A DNA stretch of 64,000 bases, taken from assembly GCF_002177135.1 (NCBI RefSeq), contig NZ_MWPH01000001.1, positions 186,001 through 250,000 on the forward strand, in the 5' to 3' direction. Under the pieces are notes generated by a model. That model was not told where the DNA came from and did no database searches. It saw only the letters and a program-made list of their open reading frames with translations. The stretch comes from Natronolimnobius baerhuensis. Lineage in GTDB: Archaea; Halobacteriota; Halobacteria; Halobacteriales; Natrialbaceae. Every line of letters starts with the position of its first letter. Position 1 is the stretch's first letter. The translations under genes and the position numbers were made by a program. Below are positions 1 through 7,487 of this stretch, in pieces.

Positions 1-2
1 TC

Positions 3-755
3 GACGCCTTGCTCGAGATGGACGATGCAATCGACCTCCTGATGCCACGGGGCAGTTCGGCGTTCGTCGAGTACATTCAGGACAACACGAGCATCCCGGT
101 GCTCGGCCACACTGAGGGCATCTGTCACGTTTACGTCGACGACGACGCCGACCTCGAGATGGCGGCCGATATCGCGTTCGACGCGAAGGTGCAGTATCCC
201 GCGGTCTGTAACGCCGTCGAGACGCTGTTGGTCCACGAGTCCGTCGCGGACGAGTTCCTGCCAGCAATCGCCGAGCGCTACGAGGACGCCGGCGTCGAAC
301 TCCGCGGCAGCGAGGCGGTCCGTGAGATCATCGACGCAGGGCCAGCAACCGAAGATGACTGGGCGAGCGAGTACGGCGATCTCGTGCTCTCGATCACACT
401 CGTCGACTCGCTCGACGGCGCAATCGATCACATCGCCGAGTACGGATCGAAGCACACGGAATCCATCGTCACCGAAGACGACGACCGCGCCGTCCGGTTC
501 ATGCGCAGTCTCGACTCGGCGAGCGTCTTCCACAACGCCTCGACGCGCTTCAGCGACGGCTACCGCTTTGGCCTCGGTGCCGAGGTCGGCATCAGCACCG
601 GCAAGATCCACGCTCGCGGTCCCGTCGGCCTCGAGGGCCTAACTACCTACAAGTATCACCTCGAGGGAGACGGCCACATCGTCGCGACCTACGCCGGCGA
701 GGATGCGAAACCGTACCTCCACGAGGAGTTCGACGGCGACTGGCTCGACAACTAA
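3..755 (+). CDS. proA: glutamate-5-semialdehyde (gamma-glutamyl phosphate) reductase, C-terminal part
   Basis: The product reduces gamma-glutamyl phosphate with NADPH to glutamate-5-semialdehyde, the second step of proline synthesis in the cytosol. Only the last 250 or so codons are inside the window; the frame is already open at base 3, so the real start lies upstream. Visible family marks are the segment LLMPRGSSAFVEYI, the strand IPVLGHTEGICHVYVD, the catalytic-cysteine region QYPAVCNAVETLLV and the C-terminal LGAEVGISTGKIHARGPVGL. The family is usually about 430 residues, so roughly 60 percent is present. A run of five T follows the stop at 764-768. Whether proB or proC lies upstream cannot be seen. 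The identification is secure. Confidence 0.93.
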   Translation, partial: DALLEMDDAIDLLMPRGSSAFVEYIQDNTSIPVLGHTEGICHVYVDDDADLEMAADIAFDAKVQYPAVCNAVETLLVHESVADEFLPAIAERYEDAGVELRGSEAVREIIDAGPATEDDWASEYGDLVLSITLVDSLDGAIDHIAEYGSKHTESIVTEDDDRAVRFMRSLDSASVFHNASTRFSDGYRFGLGAEVGISTGKIHARGPVGLEGLTTYKYHLEGDGHIVATYAGEDAKPYLHEEFDGDWLDN

Positions 756-763
756 CTGACTCG

Positions 764-768
764 TTTTT
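764..768 (+). terminator. T-rich archaeal terminator after proA
   Basis: Five consecutive T follow 9 bases after the proA stop, with no strong hairpin. U-runs alone are typical of archaeal intrinsic termination. The assignment is weak but fits the position between two genes with separate promoters. Confidence 0.35.
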
Positions 769-816
769 CACGATCTACATCCGAATTCGCGCTCATCGAC
801 CGCCGCTGCGCCAACG

Positions 817-822
817 TTTATT
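817..822 (+). promoter_or_regulatory. TATA box for the 846 gene
   Basis: TTTATT lies 24-29 bases before the ATG at 846, the spacing expected of a haloarchaeal TATA box driving a leaderless transcript. It supports the chosen start. Confidence 0.55.
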
Positions 823-845
823 CACCTCCTTCGAGGTCTAGGCAC

Positions 846-1718
846 ATGGACGACATCGGCATCATCGGCGTCGGGCACATCGGCAACGGATTCCTCGAGA
901 ACTTGCTCGCTGACGGCTACGACGTCACGGTGTACGATATCGACGAGACGACACTCGAGCAGGCCAGCGAGCAGGGTGCCAGTCGCGCCACCTCGCCGGC
1001 GGCGCTGGCAACGGCGGTCGACGCCGTCGTGATGGCGGTTCCGGGCACGCCAGAAGTCGAGGCCGTGATGGGCGGCGACGACGGCGTTCTCGCCGGCGCA
1101 TCTGATCTCTCGCTCGTCATCGACGTGACGACGACGCTCCCCGAGACCAGCCGCGAGTGCCAGACGCTGTGTGCTGACGCCGGCATCCGCTTTCTCGAGG
1201 CCCCGATCACTGGCGGCTCTCCACGCGAGGGCATGCACATGCTCGTCGGCGGCTCCGAAGCCGACTACGACGCCGCGAGCGACCTCCTCGAGACGCTCTG
1301 TACAGAGCACACCCGAATCGGTCCGGTCGGCGATGCGACGATTTTCAAACTCGGATTGCAGGTGCGCTATGCGGGCCACCACGCCATCGACGCTGAGATC
1401 ATCGAGTTCATGCGCGCGAACGATGTCGACCCTGACCCGCTCGTGGACTTCCTCGAGTTCGATATCGAGGAGCGATACTTCAGCGGCGACTTCAGCCAGG
1501 CTATCGAGGGACTGGGCGGCCTCGCAATCTGGCACAAAGACATCGGCTACGCCCGACAGGTGGCTCGAGAAACCGAGACTGCGCTGCCGCTTGCTGGGGT
1601 GTTGGCGGAGGCGTACAAAGCGACCGTTCGACGAACCGACGACGAGGCGGGCCACGCCGCCGCGCTGCGGACGTACTGGCAGGTACTCAATGGAACGGAT
1701 GGCGAGAACGGCGACTGA
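846..1718 (+). CDS. NAD-binding 3-hydroxyisobutyrate/6-phosphogluconate-type dehydrogenase
   Basis: This 290-residue protein belongs to the beta-hydroxyacid dehydrogenase family. Its N terminus IGIIGVGHIGNGFLENLL is a Rossmann dinucleotide-binding motif. The substrate-loop signature APITGGSPREG is at about residues 119-129 and the catalytic lysine is Lys168 in GDATIFKLGLQ. The asparagine that normally follows four residues after that lysine is Gln172 here, which may alter specificity or activity. Neighbours are an acyl-CoA dehydrogenase and a methylmalonyl-CoA mutase, so a role in valine (3-hydroxyisobutyrate) or related acid breakdown is plausible but inferred. The closest alternatives are tartronate semialdehyde reductase or another 2-hydroxy-3-oxo acid reductase. 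The family call is firm; the substrate is not known. Confidence 0.8.
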   Translation: MDDIGIIGVGHIGNGFLENLLADGYDVTVYDIDETTLEQASEQGASRATSPAALATAVDAVVMAVPGTPEVEAVMGGDDGVLAGASDLSLVIDVTTTLPETSRECQTLCADAGIRFLEAPITGGSPREGMHMLVGGSEADYDAASDLLETLCTEHTRIGPVGDATIFKLGLQVRYAGHHAIDAEIIEFMRANDVDPDPLVDFLEFDIEERYFSGDFSQAIEGLGGLAIWHKDIGYARQVARETETALPLAGVLAEAYKATVRRTDDEAGHAAALRTYWQVLNGTDGENGD

Positions 1719-1805
1719 GACGCATATGCCAACGACTCGAGGACCACACCTCCAGACTGTGTGACACGCCAGCACGTTTACCACGACACCGGCCGATGTT
1801 CTCCT

Positions 1806-2936
1806 ATGGCGCTTTCAGCCGAGCAGGAACTCATCAGGGACACGGTGCGGTCGTTCGTCGAGCGCGAGGTCGAACCAGCAGTCGACGAGGCGGATGCGAA
1901 CCAGGAGTTTCCCGAAGCCGTCTGGGATGGCCTCGCCGAACTCGATCTGACTGGGCTGACCGTGCCCGAGGAGTACGGCGGATTCGACGCCGATCCGCTG
2001 ACGGCGAGTCTCGTCTACGAGGAACTGGCTGCCGGCCACCTCTCGCTTGCGACGGCGCTGTCAGTGCACTCGCTCGCAACCTCGTGTATTCGCGAGTTCG
2101 GCACCGAGCATCACCTCGAGACGTGGCTCCCGGAGATGGCCGAGGGCCGGCCGGTCGGGGCGTTTGCGCTCTCGGAAGCCGAGGCGGGGTCGAATCCGGC
2201 CGAAATGAGCACGGAGGCGCGGTTCGACGAGGACGCCGACGAGTACGTGATCAACGGCACGAAACAGTGGATCACCAACGGCGAGCGCGCGGGCGTCGTC
2301 ATCCTGTTCGCGAAAACCGACCGCGAGGATCCCGACACCGTCACCCAGTTTCTCGTCCCGAAAGACACCGACGGCCTCGAGGTCGGCAAAAAAGAGGACA
2401 AACTCGGTCTGCGGGCGAGCGACACGACGACGCTCGTCTTCGACGACGTTCGAATTCCCACAGAAAATCGACTCACCGAGGTCGGTGAGGGACTGAAAGC
2501 CGCGTTTTCGATCCTGACTGGCGGGCGAATCGCCATCGCGAGTCAGGCCGTCGGGCTGGCGCAGGCTGCCCTCGAGGATGCCGTCGCCTACAGCAAAGAG
2601 CGCGAGCAGTTCGGCCGGCCGATCAGCGACCATCAGGTGATTTCGCACAAACTCGCGGACATGCAGACGAACGTCCAGGCCGCTCGCCTGCTGACTCGTG
2701 ACGCCGCACGGAAGAACACAGAGGGCGTCGATCCGATGGCTGCGAGCATGGCGAAGTACTTCGCGAGCGAAACCGCCGTCGACGTCGCCAACGAGGCCGT
2801 CCAGATCCACGGCGGCTACGGTTACACGACCGATTTCGACGTCGAGCGCTACTACCGCGACGCCAAGATCACCACGATCTACGAAGGCACCAGCGAGATT
2901 CAGAAGGAAGTCATCGCCCGTCACGTCCTCGAGTGA
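1806..2936 (+). CDS. acyl-CoA dehydrogenase
   Basis: This 376-residue flavoprotein oxidises a short- or branched-chain acyl-CoA to the 2-enoyl-CoA and passes electrons to an electron-transfer flavoprotein. The three-part fold is visible: a helical N-terminal domain, the FAD/substrate signature FALSEAEAGSNPAE near residues 121-134, and a C-terminal domain ending in ERYYRDAKITTIYEGTSEIQK, whose YEGTSE contains the usual catalytic glutamate. The ATG at 1806 was chosen over an upstream in-frame start at 1761 because MALSAEQELIRDTV is the normal family start and a TATA-like GTTTACC lies 24-30 bases before it. Together with the flanking dehydrogenase and mutase it may serve isobutyryl-CoA or a similar substrate; that is inference. 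Confidence 0.9.
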   Translation: MALSAEQELIRDTVRSFVEREVEPAVDEADANQEFPEAVWDGLAELDLTGLTVPEEYGGFDADPLTASLVYEELAAGHLSLATALSVHSLATSCIREFGTEHHLETWLPEMAEGRPVGAFALSEAEAGSNPAEMSTEARFDEDADEYVINGTKQWITNGERAGVVILFAKTDREDPDTVTQFLVPKDTDGLEVGKKEDKLGLRASDTTTLVFDDVRIPTENRLTEVGEGLKAAFSILTGGRIAIASQAVGLAQAALEDAVAYSKEREQFGRPISDHQVISHKLADMQTNVQAARLLTRDAARKNTEGVDPMAASMAKYFASETAVDVANEAVQIHGGYGYTTDFDVERYYRDAKITTIYEGTSEIQKEVIARHVLE

Positions 2937-3006
2937 GCGGTGCTGTCGGCTACTGACCAGTCGTGTCCACTTCCGTCCACTCTTTCCGTGTGATGTGGTA
3001 CCAACA

Positions 3007-3012
3007 CTTTAG
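3007..3012 (+). promoter_or_regulatory. TATA box for the mutase gene
   Basis: CTTTAG sits 25-30 bases upstream of the ATG at 3037, the right distance for a leaderless start. The mutase therefore probably has its own promoter although it follows the acyl-CoA dehydrogenase by 100 bases. Confidence 0.5.
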
Positions 3013-3036
3013 CTTCCGGACGCCGATAGAGCGTGC

Positions 3037-4737
3037 ATGTTCGACGACGACGACCTCGAGGCGGTCCGCAGCGGGCGCGAGCGCTGGGCGCGTGAGACAC
3101 TCGAGCCAACCCTCGAGCGCCACGGCGAGCGCCAGGAGCGGTTCGCGACGGTGTCGAACCACGAGGTCGAGCGCCTCTACACGCCCGACGATATCGCCGA
3201 CCTCGAGTACGACGAGGATCTCGGATTCCCCGGCGAGCCACCGTACACGCGCGGCCCGTATCCGACGATGTATCGCGGGCGAACGTGGACGATGCGCCAG
3301 TTCGCCGGCTTCGGGACAGCAGAGGAGACGAACGAGCGCTTTCAGTACCTGATCGAGGAGGGCCAGACAGGCTTATCGACAGCGTTCGACATGCCCTCGC
3401 TGATGGGGCTCGATTCGGACCATCCGATGAGCGAGGGCGAAGTCGGGAAAGAGGGCGTCGCAGTCGATACCCTCCGCGATATGGAGATTCTGTTCGACGG
3501 AATCGACATCGGCGACGTCTCGACATCCTTTACGATCAACCCCTCCGCGCCGGTGATCTACGCGATGTACGTCGCGCTGGCAGACCAACAGGGCGTCCCT
3601 CGAGGCGAACTCCGTGGCACCCTTCAGAACGACATGCTCAAAGAGTTCATCGCGCAAAAGGAGTGGGTCATCCCGCCCGAACCCTCACTCGCGGTCGTCA
3701 CGGATACAATCGAGTTCGCGGCCGACGAAACTCCACAGTTCCATCCGATCTCAATTTCGGGCTATCACATCCGCGAAGCCGGCTCGACGGCCGCACAAGA
3801 AGCCGCGTTTACGCTCGCGAACGGCTTTGCGTACGTCGAGGACTGCCTCGAGCGTGGCCTCGATGTGGACGACGTTGGGCCGCTGCTGTCGTTTTTCTTC
3901 AACTCACACAACTCGATCTTCGAGGAGGTCGCGAAGTTCCGCGCCGCTCGCCGCGTGTACGCCCGCGTGATGGAAGATCGGTACGACGCAACCAAACCTG
4001 AATCGACGCGCCTGAAGTTCCACACGCAGACGGCGGGTCAGTCCCTGACCGCCCAACAGCCGCTCAATAATATTGTTCGCGTCACGATTCAGGCGCTTGC
4101 GGGCGTACTGGGCGGCACGCAGTCGCTGCACACCAACAGTTTCGACGAGGCGCTCGCGTTGCCAAGCGAGAAGGCCGTCCGCGTCGCGCTTCGAACACAG
4201 CAGATCATCGCGGAGGAATCCGGCGCGGCAGACATCGTCGATCCGATGGGCGGGAGCTTCGCCATCGAAGCCCTGACGAACGAGATGGACGACGAGATCA
4301 CGGCCTATCTCGAGGAGATCGACGAGTTAGGCGACGGGTCGATTCGCGATGGCGTCCTCACCGGCATCACCGACGGCTACTTCCAGCGTGAGATCGGCGA
4401 CGCGAGCTACGAGTACCAGCAACGCGTCGAACGCGGCGAGGAAACCGTCGTCGGCGTCAACGCGTACACGATAGCGGAGGACACCGCACCGGACATTCTC
4501 CAGGTCGACGAGACGACGCGCGACCGCCAACTCGAGCGCCTCGAGTCCGTCAAAGCCGAGCGCGATGATGATGCCGTTTCGGCCCGTCTCGAGGCGTTGT
4601 CCGAGGCAATCGCCAGCGGTGAGAACGTCATGCCGCCGATCATCGACGCGGTGAAAGCGTACGCGACGATGGGCGAGATTATGCAGGTCTTCGAGGACCA
4701 CCACGGGGCGTATCAGGAGCAAGTCAGCCCTGTATAG
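3037..4737 (+). CDS. methylmalonyl-CoA mutase, catalytic (large) subunit
   Basis: The enzyme interconverts (R)-methylmalonyl-CoA and succinyl-CoA with adenosylcobalamin, linking propionyl-CoA and valine/isoleucine breakdown to the citric acid cycle. The 566 residues cover the substrate-binding TIM-barrel domain only. Family marks are TRGPYPTMYRGRTWTMRQFA near residue 70, STAFDMPSLMGLDSDHP near 110-127, and RLKFHTQTAGQSLTAQQPLNN near 325. There is no DxHxxG cobalamin-binding domain at the C terminus, so the B12-binding subunit must be a separate gene, as in other archaea; it is not in this window. An isobutyryl-CoA mutase large subunit is a possible alternative. The cobalamin operon at 54-60 kb supplies the cofactor pathway. 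Confidence 0.9.
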   Translation: MFDDDDLEAVRSGRERWARETLEPTLERHGERQERFATVSNHEVERLYTPDDIADLEYDEDLGFPGEPPYTRGPYPTMYRGRTWTMRQFAGFGTAEETNERFQYLIEEGQTGLSTAFDMPSLMGLDSDHPMSEGEVGKEGVAVDTLRDMEILFDGIDIGDVSTSFTINPSAPVIYAMYVALADQQGVPRGELRGTLQNDMLKEFIAQKEWVIPPEPSLAVVTDTIEFAADETPQFHPISISGYHIREAGSTAAQEAAFTLANGFAYVEDCLERGLDVDDVGPLLSFFFNSHNSIFEEVAKFRAARRVYARVMEDRYDATKPESTRLKFHTQTAGQSLTAQQPLNNIVRVTIQALAGVLGGTQSLHTNSFDEALALPSEKAVRVALRTQQIIAEESGAADIVDPMGGSFAIEALTNEMDDEITAYLEEIDELGDGSIRDGVLTGITDGYFQREIGDASYEYQQRVERGEETVVGVNAYTIAEDTAPDILQVDETTRDRQLERLESVKAERDDDAVSARLEALSEAIASGENVMPPIIDAVKAYATMGEIMQVFEDHHGAYQEQVSPV

Positions 4738-4845
4738 ACTCTTTCGCAGTGTTGGACACGATTTTGCGGGTATCCGTGCATGCTTCGATAGGGGGTGTTT
4801 TCACTGTCAGTCAGCAGTTACGGATGCTGAATCTCGAACTATAAT

Positions 4846-4853
4846 TTTATATG
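4846..4853 (+). promoter_or_regulatory. TATA box before the 4882 mini-ORF
   Basis: TTTATATG lies about 29-36 bases before the ATG at 4882 and about 90 bases before the ATG at 4941. Transcription should therefore begin close to the mini-ORF, not at the membrane protein gene. Confidence 0.5.
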
Positions 4854-4881
4854 GTTGTCACGAGAACAAACAGGTAATCCT

Positions 4882-4944
4882 ATGCCGTCCGGCCCCTCCC
4901 GAACCGCCAAACGCCCCTCGCTACTCGAGTCCGTAAGCCAATGA
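4882..4944 (+). CDS. 20-codon leader ORF overlapping the next gene
   Basis: Translation gives MPSGPSRTAKRPSLLESVSQ and a TGA that overlaps the downstream ATG in the form ATGA at 4941-4944. A TATA box about 30 bases upstream would place the first translatable ATG of the mRNA here. The peptide resembles nothing I recognise. Its likely role is translational coupling to the 4941 gene, or it may be a chance ORF. No codon-use test is possible on so short a sequence. Confidence 0.35.
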   Translation: MPSGPSRTAKRPSLLESVSQ

Positions 4945-5249
4945 GCGAGCGCCGTCCACAGCCTCGAGCATACGTCGCTGTCGGCCTCAAATGCTCACAT
5001 AGAGTCGTCGACGTACTCGCTTCGGGTGCAATTATCGCCACCAGCGTCACGTCCGTGCTGGCGCTCGTTGTCGGGGTTATCTACGTCGCAGGTGGCCCAG
5101 CATCAGCTGCGGTTCGCGAGATTACGTTCGTGTTTACCGCGTTCGCCGGCGGCTTTCTCCTCTTGACGCTCGGGACCGTCGGGATCTACTTTCTACTATA
5201 TCGAATCCGCGGCGAGCACAGCCACGGCGGGATCATCGCCGGCTGGTAG
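4941..5249 (+). CDS. small two-helix membrane protein
   Basis: The 102-residue product has a short basic N terminus and two clear membrane segments, about residues 28-50 (GAIIATSVTSVLALVVGVIY) and 62-88 (ITFVFTAFAGGFLLLTLGTV). It ends in a short polar tail, RGEHSHGGIIAGW. I do not recognise a named family. The start overlaps the stop of a 20-codon mini-ORF, which suggests coupled translation. It is flanked by metabolic genes with their own promoters, so context gives no function. Confidence 0.7.
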   Translation: MSERRPQPRAYVAVGLKCSHRVVDVLASGAIIATSVTSVLALVVGVIYVAGGPASAAVREITFVFTAFAGGFLLLTLGTVGIYFLLYRIRGEHSHGGIIAGW

Positions 5250-5320
5250 ATCCAAAGACAGTCCATCTGCTTACCGCAACGACAATCTTTTTCGTTCTCT
5301 CGCGGCGGTGTACGAACGAT

Positions 5321-6109
5321 ATGGATCTCCAAATTGACGGCAACGCAGCACTGGTAACGGCGTCCTCGAGTGGACTCGGCAAGGCCTCAGCAACGGCGCT
5401 GGCCCGCGACGGGGTCAACGTCGTGATCAACGGCCGCGACGAGGACCAACTCGCCGAGGCGAAAGCCGAAATCGAAGACGTTGCAACGGGCGAGGTCGTC
5501 GCCCAGCCGGGCGATCTCACCGACGAGGACGATATCGAAACACTCGTCGAGACAACCGTCGACGAGTTCGGCGGCCTCGACCACCTCATCACCAGCGCCG
5601 GTGGCCCGCCATCCGGCCCGTTCCTCGAGACCGACGACGATGACTGGTATCAGGCCTACGACCTGCTCGTGATGAGCGTCGTGCGCCTCGCTCGCGAAGC
5701 CGAACCCCACCTCAAAGCAGGTGACGGCGGGACGATGGTCAACATCACCTCCCGCAGCGTCAAGGAAGCCATCGACAGCCTCGTCCTCTCGAACTCGGTC
5801 CGGATGAGCGTTATCGGCCTCGAGAAGACGCTTTCCCAGGAGTTCGCACCCGACGTTCGGGCGAACGCAGTCCTGCCCGGCCCACACGAGACGGCCCGCA
5901 TCGAGGAACTCGTCGATCAGGCCGTCGAGCGCGGCGAGTACGACTCCTACGAGGAGGGACTTGCGAGCTTTGCGACTAACCCGCTCGAGCGCGTCGGCGA
6001 TCCGATGGAACTCGGCAACACCGTCGCGTTCCTCTCCTCGCCACAGTCCGGCTTCATCAACGGCCAAAGCATCGTCATCGACGGCGGCACGACCGGGTCG
6101 AACCTCTAA
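5321..6109 (+). CDS. atypical short-chain dehydrogenase/reductase (SDR)
   Basis: The 262-residue protein has the SDR cofactor motif ALVTASSSGLGKASA at residues 10-24 and the strand DHLITSAGGPPSGPF in place of the usual NNAG. The C terminus FINGQSIVIDGGTTGS is typical of the family. The catalytic YxxxK pair is not present: after MVNITSRSVKE the expected region reads LVLSNSVRMSVIGLEKTL, so Tyr and Lys are replaced by other residues, including an Arg. A recognised SDR subgroup carries this variant, but its reaction is not known to me. The cupin gene follows after 3 bases and is almost certainly co-transcribed. The fold is certain; the activity is uncertain. Confidence 0.82.
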   Translation: MDLQIDGNAALVTASSSGLGKASATALARDGVNVVINGRDEDQLAEAKAEIEDVATGEVVAQPGDLTDEDDIETLVETTVDEFGGLDHLITSAGGPPSGPFLETDDDDWYQAYDLLVMSVVRLAREAEPHLKAGDGGTMVNITSRSVKEAIDSLVLSNSVRMSVIGLEKTLSQEFAPDVRANAVLPGPHETARIEELVDQAVERGEYDSYEEGLASFATNPLERVGDPMELGNTVAFLSSPQSGFINGQSIVIDGGTTGSNL

Positions 6110-6112
6110 CCG

Positions 6113-6490
6113 ATGGAACCCGTCCCATTCGACGACGCCGAGACGTACGAACCCGACGCAGGGTGGCAACGCGCGGCGCTGGCGGGTAGTGACCGCTTTA
6201 GCTTCGAGTGGTTCGAGAAACCGCCGGGTCACAGTTCGCCGATGCACGACCACGAGAATGAACAGGTCTGTCTCTGCCTCGAGGGTGAACTCACTGTCCG
6301 AACTGAAGACGAGTCAGTGACGCTCGAGCAGTACGATTCCGTCTGGCTCGAGGCTTGGGAATCCCATGCGGTCGAAAACACCGGCGACGAGCGAGCGGTT
6401 GGACTCGACGTGTTCGCACCGGGGCGGTCGTTCGAGTTCTGGACAGACCGTGAGGGCGACGACGATAGCGAGCAAACGGACGGTCTGTAA
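6113..6490 (+). CDS. cupin-domain protein
   Basis: This 125-residue single-domain cupin has the first metal-binding motif as KPPGHSSPMHDHENEQVCLCLEG, with His, His and Glu ligands at about residues 43-51. The second motif is ESHAVENTGDERAVGLDVF, with one His at about residue 83. It is translated 3 bases after the SDR stop, so the two probably act in one process. Small cupins of this kind are sugar isomerases, dioxygenases or binding proteins. The sequence does not decide between them. Confidence 0.78.
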   Translation: MEPVPFDDAETYEPDAGWQRAALAGSDRFSFEWFEKPPGHSSPMHDHENEQVCLCLEGELTVRTEDESVTLEQYDSVWLEAWESHAVENTGDERAVGLDVFAPGRSFEFWTDREGDDDSEQTDGL

Positions 6491-6525
6491 TCGGCTATAC
6501 CGACAGAGAACCGTACGTAACGGCG

Positions 6526-6669
6526 TTATCTGTTGGCTTTCGCGCCCGACAGCCGCGTTACACTCGTCTGGAGCGACCCACCACAGTCGGGGCAGGCGGC
6601 ACGATACGAAACGGGGTGAACTGCTGCTTCGCATTCCTGGCATTCGTAGCTGCTTTCGTATCGTTTCAT
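6526..6669 (-). CDS. 47-residue rubrerythrin-like zinc ribbon protein
   Basis: The product starts MKRYESSYECQECEAA and has two CxxC knuckles, CQEC and CPDC, about 20 residues apart, as in haloarchaeal 'rubrerythrin-like' zinc ribbons (DUF7129-like). A longer in-frame extension to 6801 exists, but it is AT-rich and unrelated to the family, so the ATG at 6669 is preferred. It converges on the cupin gene. The function is unknown; it probably binds zinc or iron. Confidence 0.65.
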   Translation of the reverse strand: MKRYESSYECQECEAAVHPVSYRAACPDCGGSLQTSVTRLSGAKANR

Positions 6670-6889
6670 TCTCTCATCACAGCTATCGGTGATGGTATGG
6701 GTAGATATAAATGTTTTCCCCAAACGAATGTATTGCATCGATAGGAGGGGATTCGATAACTTCTTGCAGAATTTCATCAATACGGTGGTGTCTGTTACCA
6801 ACTGATGCCGAGTTTACAGATATATGACTGCGTTCCGTCACGTTTGAGAATCGAGTTCAATTGCCGAAAGATACTGCGGACGGCTGGGT
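6670..6889. other. AT-rich intergenic stretch
   Basis: About 220 bases lie between two leftward genes. The segment is poorer in GC than its neighbours and holds only short spurious reading frames. It probably carries the promoter of the zinc ribbon gene. No structured repeat was noticed. Confidence 0.4.
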
Positions 6890-7414
6890 TCAGGTTCGCT
6901 GTGGCGCGGATCCAATCGCGAAGATTTCCTTGTACAGTCCGGCAGCGAGTTTATCCAGGTTCTCTTCGGCGTCACTTGCATCCATCGTATCGCCAACACC
7001 CTGCCACTCGACCGAGAGGCGGGAAATCGGCACCAGTGCGAGGCCGCCGATCACGATATCCCCGTCTGGCGTCTCGACGGTCCATTTCGTCTGTAATCCG
7101 TCGGACGAACGCGTTACGTCCGTGATCTGCCCGCCAGCATCGACCCAGCGTTCGACCAGTCCGTCCGTAATCCGGCGGAGTTTTCGCTCGCCGAGGACGT
7201 GAACGGCGACGCCGCCGCCCGCGATCACGACGAACGCGCCGGCCGCCATCGCAAGACCACCAAACGGAATGTTCAACGACGCGGCCAGCGCCGCGATGAC
7301 ACCGACCAACCCAAGCACGCGCACATCGAGCGCACTCGGGACCGTCCCGTGCCACGCGGTCTGTGTCGCCGCTTGCTCCTCCCCTTTCGTCCGTGTCGGC
7401 TCCTCGAGTTGCAT
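6890..7414 (-). CDS. haloarchaeal membrane-anchored protein of unknown function
   Basis: The 174-residue product has a polar N terminus of about 28 residues. Two adjacent hydrophobic helices follow, at about residues 30-47 (RVLGLVGVIAALAASLNI) and 50-72. A soluble C-terminal domain of about 100 residues contains LVERWVDAGGQITDVTRSSD and PDGDIVIGGLALVPISRLSV. It looks like a membrane-tethered cytoplasmic or surface domain with beta strands. I cannot assign a family. A TATA-like TTATAAAG on the minus strand is about 55 bases upstream of the start. Confidence 0.7.
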   Translation of the reverse strand: MQLEEPTRTKGEEQAATQTAWHGTVPSALDVRVLGLVGVIAALAASLNIPFGGLAMAAGAFVVIAGGGVAVHVLGERKLRRITDGLVERWVDAGGQITDVTRSSDGLQTKWTVETPDGDIVIGGLALVPISRLSVEWQGVGDTMDASDAEENLDKLAAGLYKEIFAIGSAPQRT

Positions 7415-7487
7415 ATCGCCACTCTGAACGAGACTCGGATAGTTCCTCTCCTGTCCACGTGTACGCTTTATAAGCGATTATTGTCCC

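Noticed and set aside
822-1784. 320-codon antisense frame over the hydroxyacid dehydrogenase gene
   Set aside because: It is the complement of a gene with clear family motifs; such antisense frames arise from GC-rich codon bias and show no motif of their own.
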